Positions 5,569 through 6,612 of a stretch of DNA of 6,612 nt are shown piece by piece. Location: positions 1-6,612 of the forward strand of contig JAFYNU010000023.1 in assembly GCA_017547975.1 (NCBI GenBank). The letters run 5' to 3'. The position numbers and the translations under genes were made by a program. Position 1 is the first letter of the stretch. Every line of letters starts with the position of its first letter. This stretch comes from Clostridia bacterium (GTDB taxonomy: Bacteria > Bacillota > Clostridia > Oscillospirales > QAMX01). Below the pieces are notes generated by a model. The model was not told where the DNA came from, did no database searches, and saw only the letters and a program-made list of their open reading frames with translations.

Positions 5569-6558
5569 ATGAAACAATCGGTTATCTTTTTCGTGCGGGA
5601 AGAATCCTTCCCCTTTGTTATGGGGGAATTCTCCGGCTTTCCCAACATGAAGGTCAAAAAAATCGGCTACGGCGCCGGAATCATCGAGGCAGAAGATGCT
5701 GTTCTTCTCCAAACCATCGGCAACGCCGGTTTCCTTTTCATACGCCACATTCATCCGGTGGACCACCTTGCCTCCACCCTGCAGGACGCCATTGATTATG
5801 CCGCGGGTATTGCCCATCTGCTTCCCACCGCCGGTCTTTCGGTGCAGGTAATCGATCTGACCAGGGAAAAGAGGGAGCACGCCCTTCGCTTTGGTATCCT
5901 GGACCATCCGGCTTTTGCCGGCCACAAGGCCGGTGCCGAAGGGGAAACCGTTCTTTCCGCCACCATGACCGAGGAGGGCATCTATCTGGGGGTCTCCAAG
6001 GCCTCTGAAAATCTGACCCCCCGGGCGGGAGGCATCTTCCGTTATGCCTTCCGGGACGAAACCATCAGCCGGGCAGAATTCAAGCTGACCGAGGTATTTG
6101 ATTTTCTTCCCCTGGATCTTCCGGAGGATCCCCGGGCCATCGACCTGGGGGCCGCCCCCGGCGGTTGGACCCAGGTGTTGCTCCAGCGGGGTGCCCGGGT
6201 TACCGCAGTAGACCCTGCTAAGCTGGACCCCCGTATCACTGCCAATCCCCGTGTGACCCACTATCCCGGCCTTTCCCAGGATTACCTCCGGGAGCATGCC
6301 GATGAGCGTCAATTTGACATTCTGGTAAACGACATGCGCATGGATGCCCGCGAAAGTGTACGTGTCACCCTGGAAGCCCTGCCTCTGCTGGCAAGCGGAG
6401 CCCCCCTGGTTGTCACCCTGAAGCTTCCCGAAAAGAAAAGTCTGAAGGTCGCCCGGGAAGCCCTGGATTTGATCAAAAGCGAAGTAGATGTGATTTTCGC
6501 CCGTCAGCTTTACCACAATCGCTCCGAAATCACCGTGGTGGGGAGAAAACGCGCATGA
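5569..6558 (+). CDS. FtsJ/RlmM-like 2'-O-ribose RNA methyltransferase
   Basis: A 329-residue, SAM-dependent methyltransferase of the FtsJ (RrmJ) fold, which transfers a methyl group to a ribose 2'-OH in RNA. The SAM-binding motif I is IDLGAAPGGWTQ (191-202), with the acidic ribose-contact position at D215 (TAVDPA). The catalytic tetrad K-D-K-E is complete: K172 (AEFKLTEVF), D255 (LVNDMRMD), K285 (VVTLKLP) and E320 (NRSEITVV). An N-terminal domain of about 160 residues precedes it, so the protein is longer than FtsJ/RlmE (about 210) and closer in layout to RlmM, which carries a THUMP-type domain and modifies 23S rRNA C2498. The true target is not proven here; 23S rRNA is the best guess. The gene is divergent from the prfA operon and overlaps the next gene as ATGA, forming an RNA-modification operon. 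Confidence 0.9.
   Translation: MKQSVIFFVREESFPFVMGEFSGFPNMKVKKIGYGAGIIEAEDAVLLQTIGNAGFLFIRHIHPVDHLASTLQDAIDYAAGIAHLLPTAGLSVQVIDLTREKREHALRFGILDHPAFAGHKAGAEGETVLSATMTEEGIYLGVSKASENLTPRAGGIFRYAFRDETISRAEFKLTEVFDFLPLDLPEDPRAIDLGAAPGGWTQVLLQRGARVTAVDPAKLDPRITANPRVTHYPGLSQDYLREHADERQFDILVNDMRMDARESVRVTLEALPLLASGAPLVVTLKLPEKKSLKVAREALDLIKSEVDVIFARQLYHNRSEITVVGRKRA
6540..6545 (+). promoter_or_regulatory. Ribosome binding site of the downstream Dus-like gene
   Basis: GGGGAG, inside the last codons of the methyltransferase gene, lies 9 nt before the ATG at 6555 and supports the overlapping start. Confidence 0.55.
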
Positions 6559-6612
6559 AGGAACTCAAAATTGGCAGTGTGCTGATTCGTGGCGGTGCCA
6601 CCCTGGCCCCCA
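6555..6612 (+). CDS. Probable tRNA-dihydrouridine synthase (N-terminus only, cut by window edge)
   Basis: Only 19 complete codons are visible: MKELKIGSVLIRGGATLAP. The pattern L-K-I-G...L-A-P matches the first strand of FMN-dependent Dus enzymes, whose N-terminus typically reads LKIGN...LAPMAG. The visible bases end just before that expected MAG. Dus reduces uridines in the tRNA D-loop with NADPH and would pair well with the RNA methyltransferase it overlaps (ATGA, 6555-6558). Very little sequence is available, and other TIM-barrel flavoenzymes cannot be excluded. Confidence 0.6.
   Translation, partial: MKELKIGSVLIRGGATLAP

Noticed and set aside
5524..6516. A 330-codon open frame on the minus strand opposite the methyltransferase gene.
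   Set aside because: The real gene on the plus strand has the complete catalytic set and a strong ribosome binding site; the antisense product is Gly-rich and unrecognisable.

Overview
The window looks like ordinary chromosome from an anaerobic, fairly GC-rich Bacillota (Clostridia; Oscillospirales-like is my guess). The grounds are strong AGGAGG/AAAGGAA-type ribosome binding sites, intrinsic terminators, an oxygen-sensitive glycyl radical enzyme, a Cys/His-rich protein of a type I associate with Clostridia, and the protein sequences themselves. No mobile elements, CRISPR arrays, tRNA or rRNA genes were seen.

Left end, + strand (1-1751): the C-terminal part of a glycyl radical enzyme (GRE), then a 71-residue single-pass membrane protein, closed by an intrinsic terminator at 1723-1751. 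The GRE keeps the glycyl radical loop, but its active-site Cys sits in an unusual G-C-N-Q context instead of the G-C-V-E of characterised GRE eliminases. Its substrate class cannot be assigned and it is the best candidate here for undescribed chemistry. A MATE-family exporter (1784-3136) follows on the same strand, beyond the terminator.

Centre, - strand (5527 down to 3094): a compact operon read from a good sigma-A-type promoter (TTGAAT, 17 bp, TACAAT). It holds a protein with two C-x2-C...C-x2-H sites in near-exact internal duplication, peptide chain release factor 1 (prfA), and a four-helix membrane protein. Gene spacing is 3 nt and then an ATGA overlap. The operon converges on the MATE gene with a 6-bp overlap of the two stop codons (TCATGA). 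Its apparent terminator, a 9-bp perfect hairpin followed by a T-rich tract, lies inside the last codons of the MATE gene.

Right end, + strand (5569-6612): a divergent gene for an FtsJ/RlmM-like 2'-O-ribose RNA methyltransferase with a complete K-D-K-E set. It overlaps by ATGA the start of a probable tRNA-dihydrouridine synthase cut off by the window edge. With prfA across the divergent promoter region, the right half is translation- and RNA-modification-related.
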